DNA from: Scenedesmus sp. ARA3 | Taxonomy: Eukaryota > Chlorophyta > Chlorophyceae > Sphaeropleales > Scenedesmaceae | Assembly (NCBI GenBank): GCA_004335835.1 | Contig: RWJK01000889.1 | Coordinates: 1 to 64,000, forward strand | Length of the DNA: 64,000 bases | Direction of reading: 5' to 3' | Shown here: positions 1-11,278 of the stretch, piece by piece | How positions within the stretch are numbered: position 1 is the stretch's first letter | How the letters are laid out: the number at the start of each line of letters is the position of its first letter | Notes under the pieces: generated by a model | What the model was told of the DNA's origin: nothing | Seen by the model: only the letters and a program-made list of their open reading frames with translations | Databases searched by the model: none | Translations under genes and position numbers: made by a program

Positions 1-261
1 GGGCACGCCAACCATATAGCTCGGCACGGCAGTACAGCACCTGCCGGCAACAAGTTGAACGCCTTTAGTTGACTTTCCACCTCACGTCGCACCGCCACAG
101 CAACAGGACATGTCCAAAAATGATGCTCCACCCCAGGCCCTGCATAGAACATGCTGCACACGCAGCAGTCTCAGTGAGAGAGTGGCAGAGAGAATGAGAG
201 AGAGAGAGAGAGGTTAACTGTGCTGCGTGCTCCTGCTGCAGCACGCAGCAGCTGAACGCCT

Positions 262-357
262 GCCGTTGTAGCACAGTGGTAGTGCGTGTGACTTGTACAC
301 AGCTGAACAGCTGATCAATCAATCATGAAGTCCCAGGTTCAATCCCTGGCAGCGGCA
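262..357 (+). tRNA. trnT-UGU: tRNA-Thr (UGU) with a 24-nt intron
   Basis: The cloverleaf can be folded by eye. The 7-bp acceptor stem pairs 262-268 with 350-356 (one G-U), the D stem is GCAC/GTGC, the T arm is CCAGG-TTCAATC-CCTGG, and A357 is the discriminator base. The anticodon stem 287-291 pairs with 323-327, including two G-U pairs, and the anticodon is TGT at 294-296. An intron of about 24 nt (298-321) sits at the usual place, one base 3' of the anticodon. A T4 run at 377-380 could end Pol III transcription. The role is decoding ACA threonine codons. The exact intron ends are inferred from the fold. Confidence 0.88.
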
Positions 358-850
358 TATGTGCCTGGTTCCCTGCTTTTGCCCTTGCATCCTGTGTGTC
401 TTTGTTGCCATATATTTGACGATGTCTTTGGGCATGTGGATTTAGCTGCTTTTGGGTACCGCAGTGTGGGAGGGGTGTCAGCGGCTGCCAGCTTCAGGTG
501 CCGTGGCAGTTTCAAGTGTTGTGTGCGTACTGTGGTTGGCAACCCGCCATTGTCTGCAGCATGAACAGTAGCACTGCTACAGTAGCAGCTGCTATGTGCC
601 CAGCAGCATTGGCAGCCGCTTGCAGAAATGTCTTGAGATCAATTGCTTCGCAGCAAACAGGTATCAGCAGCACATTTATAGCAGTAACCTAAGCTGTGTA
701 TGCTCACCTACAAAAAAGCGCGCCAGCAGTTGCAGAAAACCAGGTCGTTGGGTTACTTGTATGCTGGCAACAGCAGCAGCAGCATCTGCGGTGGGGTAGC
801 CTCGCTCAGCGAGGACACATCAGCTTTCCTGGTAACACAGGTTGGAGTCA
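358..850. other. Spacer between two tRNA genes
   Basis: No gene is supported here. Reading frames on both strands are short and show no recognisable protein. The segment separates the Thr and Ser tRNA genes, which lie in the same orientation. A simple GA run lies just upstream of the first tRNA, at about 176-212. Confidence 0.5.
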
Positions 851-932
851 GCAGCGATGGCCGAGTGGTTAAGGTGCCAGGCTGCTAACTTGGTGGGTTT
901 ATCCCGCGGGAGTTCGATCCTCCCTCGCTGCG
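851..932 (+). tRNA. trnS-GCU: tRNA-Ser (GCU)
   Basis: This is a class II tRNA with a long variable arm. The acceptor stem pairs 851-857 (GCAGCGA) with 925-931 (TCGCTGC), and G932 is the discriminator base typical of serine tRNAs. The anticodon stem-loop CCAGG-CTGCTAA-CTTGG gives the anticodon GCT, which reads AGC/AGU. The T arm is GGGAG-TTCGATC-CTCCC. A T5 run at 938-942 fits a Pol III terminator. No intron is needed. AGC is a very common codon in this genome because of its CAG-type repeats. Confidence 0.95.
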
Positions 933-1106
933 AAGGGTTTTTGCCTTGATCAGCATTGTAACATCATGCCAGATACAGTGTGATCTTTATTAATGGTGTA
1001 CTGGTCAACCAGTGCTGTGCCTGCTGCCTCAGCGTCAAGTCTGCAGTACAACCACCATGATCTGTGCTGTACTGCCCGCTGTTAATTGTACTGCATACTG
1101 CCACAG

Positions 1107-3105
1107 GCTGAGGGGCCACTCATCGCATGCAGCAGCCGGGGCCACACCCCAGCCGCCAGCCGCCGCCACACCACCCCCAGCAGCAGCAGCCGCAGATCAA
1201 GCAGCCGCCGCCGCCGCCGCAGCAGCACCCATGGATGTTGATGGAGATCTTGCGGCAGATGCAGCAGCGGCTGATGGCGCATTGGATGCAGCGGCTGCTG
1301 CTGCCATGCCGCTGCCTGCGGAGCCCAGCAATGCTGCAGGAACAGGCCAGGATGATGACGGTGTAGCAGCCGATGCAGAGGACTCATCCGCCACTGTTTC
1401 TGAGAATGCGCTGCTTATGGCCGGCACTGCAGCAGCAGCGCGGCAGCAGGCGGCAGCAGCAGGAGCAGCAGGCAATGCAGCAGCAGCAGAGGGTGGTGAT
1501 GACGATGACGATGCGCACAGCAGCAGCACGGTGACTGATGAGGGCCTGGGTGAGCAGGAGGCGCTGATGCAGGAGGTGCTGCAGCAGGTGAGATGAGAAA
1601 ACATGCACAACTAAAGCAGCAGTGACGTGCATTGGCTGTGAATAACAGATGTTAGTGGAGGGCCTGGGTGAGCAGGGGGCGCTGATGCAGGAGGTGCTGC
1701 AGCAGGTAAGCCAAGAACTCCACACTTGCTGCTGAAGCAGCAGTGGCAGCTGCCGTGCTGCGGCGTTCATTTTGGAGTGCATGCTCAAGCCTGCATGGGG
1801 GCTGCGGTTGCCAGTACGATGTGATTTGCGGTTGTCAGCAGGATCTGATGTGGGTTGCCGGTAGATCATGATCTGCGGTTGCCACTAGGATGTGATCTGG
1901 GTTGCCAGTAGGATGTGATCTGGGTTGCCACTAGGATGTGATCTGGGTTGCCAGTAGGATGTGATCTGGGTTGCCACTAGGATGTGATCTGGGTTGCCAG
2001 TAGGATGTGATCTGGGTTGCCACTAGGATGTGATCTGGGTTGCCAGTAGGATGTGATCTGGGTTGCCACTAGGATGTGATCTGGGTTGCCACTAGGATGC
2101 GATCCGGGTTGCCAGTATGATCTGATCTGGGTTGACTGCTGCTCCAGGAATGCACACTATAAGCGTGCTTCCAGGGTTTGCATGCATCACAGGTGCCCGC
2201 AGCTACTGCCGTCGCAATTGCTGAAGGTGTATGCTGCTTCACTGGCACCAGTTGACTTCTGTCGTCTGAGTTGCTCTGCCTGTCTGCATTTGCTGTTGTC
2301 ATCGTAGGTCAAGGTGGTGCGCAAGCAGCAGCGGCAGCAGCAGAAGCAGGCGCAGCCACCCCAGCAGCAGCAACCCAACCTGCAGCAGCTGCAGCAGCCG
2401 CAAGCGCAGCAGCAACAAGTGCAGCAGCACTGGCAGCAGCAGCAGATCCAGCAACAGCAGCAGCAGCAACGCTGGGTTCCGCCTGCGCAGCCTCAAACCC
2501 TGAACCCTGAGGAGATCAACTACCTAGGCATCCCAGATAACATGCTCACGGGTGAGGACCAGCAGTGGCTGGTTTGATGGAAATGCACAGGAAAAAGCGT
2601 GCACTGCTATGTCAGCTTGGACATTTAGAAACGTGCGAGTAGCAAGGTGCGTACAACGTCGGATTACTTCCAGCACAATTCACGTGCTTTCCGCGCATTT
2701 GCAACATAGGACAAACACACCTGCATGCTATGCTACCTCAGCTGCGTGCCGCCCGCTCAAAGCGCCTGTTGTCCCTGTCTGCTGTTGCAGCCGACGAGAT
2801 CAAGATCAAGTGCCGCCAGCAGCTGCTGCATCACCAACAGTACATGTTTCCTCCCCGCCCCTGCCTTTGCTGCTGCTGCTGCTGCTGCCGCCGCTGCTGC
2901 AGCCGACCAGATCAAGATTAAGCGCCGCCAGCAGCTGCTGCATCACTAACAGCACATGCATCCTCCCTGCCCCTGCCCCTGCATGTGCTGCTGCTGCAGC
3001 TGCTGCTGCTGCTGCTGCTGCTGCAGCCGACCAGATCAAGATCAAGCGCCGCCAGCAGCTGCTGCGTCACTAACAGCACATGTGTCCTCCTTGCCCCGAC
3101 CCTGC

Positions 3106-3143
<38 letters not shown>

Positions 3144-6100
3144 AGCCGACCAGATCAAGATCAAGCGCCGCCAGCAGCTGCTGCAGGCCGGCCGCCTCGC
3201 CCGCGAGCGCGCCGCAGCCCGCAAGCTGCAGCAGCAGCGCGAGCGCGAGGCCCAAATGAAAGCAGAAGACGCCGCACTTGCAGCACAGCCCTTCTCGTAC
3301 CTGCAGCAGCTGCAGCAGCGCCACGCGGGTGCTGCTGCAAGGGTGGAGGCGAGGAAAAGGAGGCGGCTGGGGGCGGCTGCACATGATGGTGGCGAGGAGG
3401 GCTATGAGGGCCAGGGGGGCCAGGGGCTGCTGGTGACTGGCAGGGCTGCACGCAGGGATGAGCGGCACAGGTGAGCAGTGTGCCGGCATAGTGCAGGTAG
3501 TGTGCAGGCTATGTGGCATAAAGCACCACCACAGGGCGGAATACGAACGTGCGGGTGACCGGCAGGGCTGTCTGCAGGGATGAGCGGCACAGGTGAAGGG
3601 GTGCAGGCTGTGTTTAAATGATGTTGACAATTGTCTCTTGCCCTGTGGGGCCAGGGGCTGCTGGTGACTGGCAGGGCGGCACGCAGGGATGAGCGGCACA
3701 GGTAGGGGCTTGCGGGCGGGAGAGGCATGCACAGGCTTTTCAAGTGTTGTGGAGGTTGTGTGTGCTTGGCAGCGTGTGTGCCGATGTGCTTGTTAGCAGG
3801 CTGGGCTGCAAACAGCGATGAGCGGCGCAAACGCTCCCTGTAGGTTGGTGTCGGGCCCCTTGTAACGGCATTTGCCATGTTCACTTGTTCGAGCCGTCTG
3901 CAGGCCATAGCTTGATGCTTGCTGCTTCTGTTACATTGTTGCCGCTGAATGCCCTGTTGATGCAGGGCAGTGCCTGGTTGTCCTTGCTCCACACCTTTGC
4001 TGCTGCATGCACTCTAAGTGCAGCACACACTGTCAACCCACTCCGCCACCCCCTTTCATCTGTCCCGCGGCCGACCTGTGCATACCGCCCACCTGCTGTT
4101 TCTCTGCAGGGAGCGCATGCGCCTCATTGCTCAGGCAGCCGCGCCCACGCAGCGCAAGGACCCCACAGACCAGCGCAGCACACTCTCAATGCGCTCAGCA
4201 ATGCTGCCCCAGTGTCGAACCGCACGGTTGTTCTTGCGTTGCAGGGAGCGCATGCGCCTGGTGGCACAGGCAGCCGCCCCCCACGCAGGGCAAGGACCCC
4301 AAAGGCGGCAAAGGCGGCGGCAGGGACAAAAAAGGCGGCAAGGATGTCAAGGGATTGCCCACTATCTGAAAACCACGGACTCACTGCTTTGCCGCCCTTC
4401 TGCTACACCACCCGCCTGCCACTCATTTGCAGGGAGCGCATGCGCCTCATTGCCCAAGCAGCCGCCCCCACGCAGCGCAAGGACCCCACAGACGGCAGAG
4501 GACGCGGCAGGGGCCGCGGCAGAGGCCGGGGCCGGGACAAGAAAGGCGGCAGGGGTGACAAGGGCAAGGAAGGCAGGCGCAGGGGGCCCGGGGTGGGGCT
4601 GGAGGACTCGGCGAGTGAGGAGGGCTTTGGTGATGACGGCGCTGACTGGGAGGTGTACCGAGCCATGGACATGCGCGACAGCGACTCTGGTGAGAGGTTC
4701 TGTGATGTTGCAACACGTCCATGCTGTCTCTTTGCCATACATTCAAAGTATATGCCCGTGAGATCTCCAGCGCGCAATGTCGCATTATGTGGGAGCTCCA
4801 GCCCTGGATGCTTGGATCTTGTCAACATGTTATCTAGGTGGCCCTGCTGACGGGTCTGGCTAGAGCTGCAGCATAAACTAGATGCGAGTCTCACAGGTGC
4901 TGTTGCTGTTGCCATTGCTGCTCGCAGATGTGGCTGCTGCCGAGGAGGCTGAGCTGAACTGGACTGCGCAGCGGCTGCAGCAGATTGGCGCAGCAGTGGC
5001 CTCAGCAGCAACAGCAACGCTGGCAGCAGCAGCGGCAGCAGGCGCAGGCGAGGCAGGTGCTGCAGACGCAGCAGCAGTGGTGGCAGCAGCAGCGGCCGAC
5101 GTAGCAGCAGGCGAGACAGGTGACACTGCTATGCCTGATGCAGGCGTGGCTGCTGCTGCTGCCGGTGCTGCTGCTGCTGCTGCTCCTGGCAGCAGCAGCA
5201 GGGCAGTATCTGCAGAGCCGCCGGAGCAGGGGAACATGCTAGAATCTGCAGCAGCAGCAATCGCAGGGCAACTCTGCACACTCGCCTACCCCCCAGCATC
5301 TGTCGACCCCTACCAGTCTGCTGCTGCTGCCCAGCAGCTCCCGGAGGCCCTTGCAGGCCTAGACCTAAACCTCCTGGGTTTAGGTGGCTTAGGGTTTGGC
5401 GAGGTTTTGGGCGCCGGGCAGGGCGGTTTAGGCGCCGCGCCGACAAAGCAGCTGACAGCAGAGGATTACCAGCTGCTGTTTGGTGTTGAAAGGGTGCGGG
5501 TTCCTGAGCTGCTGATGCAGCCTGCTGCATTGGCTGGTGTGGATCAGGCTGGGTTGCCGGAGGTGGTTGGGCTGGTGCTGCGGCGGCTGCCGAAGCATGT
5601 GCGGGAGGCAGTGGCGGCTGGAGGCGTGGTGGTGACTGGCGGCAATGCGCTGTTTGCAGGTGTGTGGGTGGTGCAGAGATGATAAGTGTGACAAGCTCAG
5701 CTCTGGGTATTGTGTGTGTGTGGAGGCTGACGCACATTGGGTGACGCAGCAGGAGAGAGGGTTGTACTTGGGGACGACAGGGCCATTGCTTTTTGCACGG
5801 TTGCGAAACTAGCCAACATTGCGGCAGTAACTGCTTTGCTGTGAAGATGCTGGTTGGCAGCTCGGCGGCTAACAACTGCATCTTCCCCGCATGCACACAC
5901 TACAACCTGCATGCAGCTCACGTGCTGCTGCACGCTCTGCTGCTCTGCTTCTGTGTCTGTGCACTTGCTTGCAGGCATACAGCCGCGCCTGCGGGCTGAG
6001 CTGGCCTCACTACGATTTTGAAGTAACATACCGCCCACGTTTTGCTGTACCGGCTGCTGCTTCTGTCTTTTTTGTTGCAGGCATGCTGCCGCGCCTGCAG

Positions 6101-6503
6101 GCTGAGCTGGCCTCACTACGACATTCAATGAACACACCACTCACGTTCTGCTGTACCCGCTGCTGTTGCTGTCTCGTTGTTTGCAGGCATGCTGCCACGC
6201 CTTCAAGCTGAGCTGGCGTCACTGCGGCCCCCAGGGCAGCCCATGCCCCTGTGGGTCAGCGCAAGCCCCCTGCTAGACACCTGGAGGGGCGCAGCAGCGC
6301 TGGCAGCAGCAGCAGGCCGCAGCAACCACACACCTGCAGCAGCAGCAGGGCTGAGTGCTAACGGCGGCGGCAGCAGCAGCGGTAGTTTGCTGTTTGCGGA
6401 TCCGTTTGCTGCTGGGTCTGGTGCGCTGAGCCGGGCACTGTATGATGAGGCAGGGGTGGATTACCTGAAGGAGTTCAGGGGCTTCAAGTACCCTGAGCTG
6501 TGA
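1107..6503 (+). CDS. ARP5: Actin-related protein 5 (INO80 complex subunit), C-terminal part
   Basis: Exons by phase-consistent joining: about 1107-1587, 2308-2551, 3146-3470, 4433-4689, 4928-5659, 6187-6503 (stop). The protein follows plant ARP5 through its large insertion and C-terminal actin lobe: IPDNMLT, then IKIKRRQQLL, FSYLQQLQQRHAGA, RERMRLIAQAAA, DDGADWEVY, EEAELNW, GVERVRVPELL, GVDQAGLPEVV, VVVTGGNALFAG, and a WRGA-type end. ARP5 works in the nucleus with INO80 in nucleosome sliding. The first actin lobe is not seen, so it lies upstream of the window or is lost. An in-frame ATG at 1057 exists, but the ccacag before 1107 looks more like an acceptor. An Arg-Gly run (about 4490-4545) sits in the insertion. 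Introns hold repeated copies of the exon edges, listed separately. I am confident of the family, less so of exon 1. Confidence 0.85.
1656..1705 (+). repeat. Copy of the donor-side edge of ARP5 exon 1
   Basis: This 50-bp stretch repeats the end of the exon at about 1538-1587. By eye there are three base differences over the 17 codons, including one Glu to Gly change and changes in the first codon. It is followed by its own gtaag donor at 1706, alongside the real gtgag donor at 1588. It lies in the intron. Confidence 0.85.
1805..2134 (+). repeat. 23-bp minisatellite in an ARP5 intron
   Basis: About ten near-perfect copies of a 23-bp unit (gatgtgatctgggttgcc plus a-c-t-a-g or a-g-t-a-g) run from about 1889 to 2107, with degenerate copies on both sides. 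The two unit variants alternate for most of the array, giving a 46-bp higher-order period. It lies wholly in the intron between 1588 and 2307. Confidence 0.9.
2791..3190 (+). repeat. Four tandem copies of the acceptor-side edge of ARP5 exon 3
   Basis: The start of exon 3 (ADQIKIKRRQQLL) occurs four times, beginning at 2791, 2903, 3027 and 3146, spaced 112, 124 and 119 bp apart. Each copy is preceded by a CTG-rich tract ending in gcag. Copies two and three run into an in-frame TAA shortly after the shared part. Only the last copy continues into the long exon. Confidence 0.92.
3434..3705 (+). repeat. Three copies of the donor-side edge of ARP5 exon 3
   Basis: The end of exon 3 (VTGRAARRDERH) is repeated with its donor site: gtgagc at 3471 (the real exon), gtgaag at 3593 and gtaggg at 3702. 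A fourth, decayed fragment lies near 3807-3830. The copies lie in the intron between 3471 and 4432. Confidence 0.88.
4110..4490 (+). repeat. Three copies of the acceptor-side edge of ARP5 exon 4
   Basis: The exon start (ERMRLIAQAAAPTQRKDPTD) occurs after cag at 4110, 4245 and 4433. Copy one differs from the real exon by three synonymous codons only (GCT/GCC, CAG/CAA, GCG/GCC). Copy two has an extra C that shifts the frame after about ten codons, and it then runs on into a Gly/Lys-rich segment resembling the later part of the real exon. Confidence 0.9.
5975..6235 (+). repeat. Three copies of the acceptor-side edge of ARP5 exon 6
   Basis: Copies begin after gcag at 5975, 6081 and 6187, with a unit of about 106 bp that includes the preceding intron segment. 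Copy two and the real exon differ at six codons, all synonymous. Copy one differs from copy two by three amino-acid-changing substitutions and soon meets a TGA. Confidence 0.92.
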
Positions 6504-6887
6504 TGGAAGGGGTATAGAGAGATGATTTGATTGTATATTCGCGAGAATTGGTGCTGTCTGGCTCCTGCGGTGTTGTAGTGGGCAGGCAAGCGCGGCAAGG
6601 AAGCTAGTGTGGCAGGCAGTGTCAGTGGAGGGCACCACCTGGCAGGAGTTGCTAGGGTTTATGTATGCTTGCAGTCTGCTCACTGATGGGTTATCGCGTG
6701 ACATAGGTTGTGAGAGCTGCAAGTTTTGGTCGGTCGAGATCTTTCAGTCCGTGGCTTGCAGCTGGCATGCTGTAGCTGTGCATGCGCTGTACTCTGGACC
6801 TGCGATGCAGCAGACTTTCGTTAAGAGTGGCCGACTTATGATTGTCAGAGACTTATCACGTAACTAATAGGTCTAGTTAGGGGTTTG
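6504..6887. other. Spacer between ARP5 and the WDR6-like gene
   Basis: This 384-bp stretch lies between two genes on the same strand. It must hold the ARP5 3' end and the promoter and 5' leader of the next gene. I see no further gene and no clear TATA box. Confidence 0.45.
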
Positions 6888-7076
6888 ATGCAGTCGATTG
6901 CCTACATCGGCGACGTGTCGGCAGTGACTGCTGTGCAGCTGCCCAGCGGCCGCGAGCTGCTGCTGTCAGGCGAGTGGCAGCTGGTAGTGTGCATAAACGT
7001 TTTGTGTAGCAGCTGATAAACGTTTCAAACTGCTTACGGCGATCCAGACGCCTGTACAGAAGTGTCACCAGCAGCA

Positions 7077-7111
<35 letters not shown>

Positions 7112-8172
7112 ACACCTGCTGCTCACGCTGCTGTTGTGGCAGCTGTCAGCACTGTGACTTACACAAACCTACTTTGTGACCCGGAGTTGTGTGTTATACA
7201 CCTGCAGGGTGTGGCTCTTATGTCAGCATCGCTGATACCGCTACAGGCCAGCTGCTGCTGCGGCTGAAGGTCCTGCAGCAGTCACGAGTACATGGCATCC
7301 ACTGTGCCACAGCCCCAGGCTGGCAACAGCCAACAGCAGCTGCAGCAGCAGCAGTAACGGTGACCGCAATAGATATCAACAACACCAGCAGCACCAGTTC
7401 AACAACCGGCATGAATGTTGGGCTGCTGCTGCTGGCTGTGTGGGGTGCCTGGGAGCTCAAGGTGGGCTGATGCAGCTGCACACAGCGAACAAATGAGGCT
7501 TGACACCTATGTATCAGTGTTGTGGAGCAATACATATGTTCAGCTTATTATAGTAACTATCAGTAATCTGGCTTATGTTTAAAGATGTCATGTTTGTTGG
7601 CTCCTGCCTTACACAGCATCCTATGCCCTTGTTTTGCTAACACAGAGCATTCTATGCACATCTGTTGGTTGTTATGCACCTATGCACAGCAGCTACTGGT
7701 GGCTGCAGCAGAGCAGTGCTGGTATGAAGCCAGCACTTCAAACTGTCAAGTTTGGGACCTTGCTGCCGTTCAATATGTTGTGCCTGCAGGTGCTGTGGCT
7801 GGAGATGGGCAGTGCACACCTGGCAGCAGCCGGCTGCAGCAGCTGCAGCATCAGGCTGTGCACCGCAGTACAGATCCCATTGCTCAGGACGCAGTGGGTT
7901 CTGGATGCAGCACTGCTGCTGCTGCCACTGTCACCTGGTGCTGAGCAGAGCACCGACGCATATCAGCAGCAGCAGCAGCTGCAGCTGCAGCTGCATAGCC
8001 AGGTCTCGCTGCAGCTGCCAAGCGTGCAGCTGTTCACTCTGCTGATGGACAACGCAGTGCAAGCATGGCACATACAGCCAGCAACAGCAGATGGACAAAG
8101 TGCCAAGCTGCAGCGAGTGCTGCATGCAGCTTGCAGCAGCAGGGCATCCCTGTACTCTGGCGCACTGATGAT

Positions 8173-8204
<32 letters not shown>

Positions 8205-8327
8205 TGGGCAGCTCCTCAGCGCCTGCTGTGTGGGTGGCTGGCGGCACTGCCTTTGGAGAGGTGCTGCTGTGGCGGCTGCCACACACCTGGCAGGCCTCAA
8301 CTTCAGAAATGAAGTGCAGCAGTAATG

Positions 8328-8360
<33 letters not shown>

Positions 8361-9948
8361 TGACAACCATCTGCCCTGTGCAGTTCAGGCTGTTAGGTCA
8401 TGAGGGCTCCATCCACAGGGTGACCTGGGGACCAGCAGCAGCAGCAGTAGATACAGGAGCAGGTCCAGCTGCAGCAGCAGCAGTTGGTGCTCCAACATAC
8501 CCGCACATGCAGGATAGCAGCAACAGCAGTGTGCTGCAGCTGCTGGGCAGCTGCTCAGATGACCGCACCTGCCGGCTGTGGCAGGTGCCGCTGCCGCAGG
8601 GCTCGAACAGCTGCCGCCAGCATGATGCTACAGCAGCAGCCGCAGCAACTGCAGCAGCAGCAGCAACACAGCAGGGGATCAGCAGCACGGCCAGTCATAC
8701 TCAGCCCATCGAGTCACTGGTGCTGAAGCCGTATGTGACACTGTGGGGCCACACAGCTAGGGTCTGGGATGTAGCACTGCTGCCCGTGCAGCAGCAGCAG
8801 CAGCCAGAGCGCACAGCCGCAGGCTTTGCTGGCGGCAGCAGCAGCAGTAGCAGCTGGCTGCTTGTCGCCACTGCCAGTGAGGACTGCAGGGTGCGGCTGT
8901 GGGACGGTGCTGCTGGGCGGGAGCTGGCGGAGCTGCAGGTGAGGTTTGGTGCTGCGTCATGTAGCTGTGGATAGGCTTAGGTAGGATATGTCTGTGAACT
9001 GCAGCTTGTACAGCAGGCACACAGCATGTTTGCTACTGATGAATGAGACGCCAGCGTCCAATGACCTGTTGCCATGTGCCGTGGTTTGTGTTGTGCAGGG
9101 CCACAGTGGGCGAGGCGTGTGGCGCTGCTGCTTCCTGCCAGGCAGCCAGCAGCTGGCCTCAGCAGGCGCTGACGCTGCCCTCAAATCGTGGCCGCTGCGG
9201 TCATGGCTGCTAAAGCAGCAGCAGCAGCAGCAGCAGCAGCGGGTTCCGGCTGACTTAGCACAAGCAGCAGCTAGCAAGAGTTGCGTCCATGTCGACAGCA
9301 GCAGCATACCCTCTGCAGCTGGTCCGCAGAGAGACAGCACCCACCAACAGCAGCAGCAGCAACTTCTGGTGCCTGTTGTGCGGCAGTTCAGCCTTGCAGC
9401 CAGCTGCAGCATTAGCAGCAACAGTAGCAGCAGCGCGGCAGCAGCTGTGAATGACAGCAGGAAGGAGGCTGTTGCTGCAATGTGCCTGGCAGCACCTGAT
9501 TGGCTGCTGCTGGCCACTAAGCAGGGCCTGCTGCATGCAGCACATGTGGATGTGGCTGCTGCCAGCGATAATAGCAGTGAAATGCAAGCTGATAGTAATG
9601 TATCAGACAGCAGCAGCAGCAGCAGCAAGCAGGCAGCAGGGCGTTCTTGGCAGCAGCTGTATGCTTGCAGCCGGGATGCAGGTCCGCTGATGGCAATGGC
9701 ACAGCTGGCATCCACACGCAGCAGCAGCAGTAATAACAATGCTGGCGGAATAGTAACAGTACAGCACAGCAGGGTTGCAACAGGGCACTTGAGGGGCATG
9801 GTGGTGCTGCTGGATGCACAGCTGCCACTGCATGGCAGCAGCAGCAGCATGGTCGACATCGCTGCTGCTGCTGCTAATCCTGCAAGCAGTAAACCGCTGC
9901 TTGAGCCTGATGCACCAACAGCGCAGCACAGAATAGGCAGTGACAGTC

Positions 9949-9992
<44 letters not shown>

Positions 9993-11236
9993 CCGTTCCC
10001 AAGCTGCAGTGCAGCTGCCTCCTGGCAGGCGCATGATGCCAGCTGTCCTGTGGCTGGTGTGTTTGCTGTGGGGGCGCTGGGGCCTGCCGGGCTGCTCACC
10101 TCAGCTGCCTCAGGTGCTGCTGCCAATGGTGGCACCAGCGTGTCCCGCAGGTAGGCACGGGGAAGATGGCCTGCTTGAGTGCTGTGTTGTCAATACGTTT
10201 TGGTTGCGCGGCATGATTTGTGGGGCATGTTGAAGCTGCTAGCTGCAAGCTGCTGTTGGCAGAAGGTGCATGATGAAGCATTTACGCATGCGTAGTCTTG
10301 CAGGTTGAATGTGGTGCAGCTCTGGCATGATCGCCACGCACCTTGGAGTTTGCTTTACACATGGCATGCTGCAGAGATGAAACGCTGAGTCATTCTGTTG
10401 CTGCTCTATTCTGCCTGTGCAGGGCGTGTCAGGGTCAGCCACTGACCAGGCTGTGGCTGCTGCCACCACCTACAGCAGCGCCAGCAGCAGGCACTGCATT
10501 TGCTGAGCCAAGCACACAGGACACCAAGCGCCAGCAGCAGCATCAGCAGCTGGTGCCGCTGCGCCTGGCAGAGGCAGTATCACCAGTCAGGTCTCGAGTA
10601 ACAGCAGCAGAAGTGGTGCAGCTTCCAGCAGCAGCCATCAACAGCAGCACCAGTAGCAAGGTTGGGCGCTTGCAACAGCATGCAGCTGCTGCTGTGTTGG
10701 TGCTTGGTGACGAGCATGGCAGTGTCATGGTGTTTGCAGTGCCTGCAGACTGCTGGGCACCTGCTGCGGCAGCAGCAGCGGCGATGGCATCTGCCGCTGC
10801 AGGCATGAAAACCTGGGTGCAGATGCACCTGAAGCAGCAGGAGCAGCAGCAGACAGCCAGTGCTGTTCAGCTGCAGCTGGTGCGCAGGTTCAAGGCAGCT
10901 CACGGCATCAGCCATGTCAGCATGATCCAACCACATGCCCGGCGGCAGCAGCAGCACAGTGGCAGCAGCAGCAGCAGCAGCAGCAGCAGTGTGGGCTTCA
11001 GCACTGCTGGCAGGGATGGGTGCACTGCACACTACTCTGTGCACAGTGCACCCACTGCAGATGTAACAGCTGGGCAGCAGGAGCAGCGACAGAAACCTGA
11101 TGCACAGCAGCAAGATCTGCAGCAGGACTCGACACAGCAGCAGGAGCTAAATGTGGTGCTGGTTGCCACTGAGCGGCTGCCAGGTGTCACCACCCTAGAG
11201 CACATGGTGCAGCTTGACCAGCAAAGTAGCCCAACA

Positions 11237-11278
<42 letters not shown>

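Noticed and set aside
1127..1366. Alternative frame over ARP5 exon 1 rich in Pro and Gln
   Set aside because: The overlapping frame leads in phase to the conserved ARP5 insertion, while this one stops.
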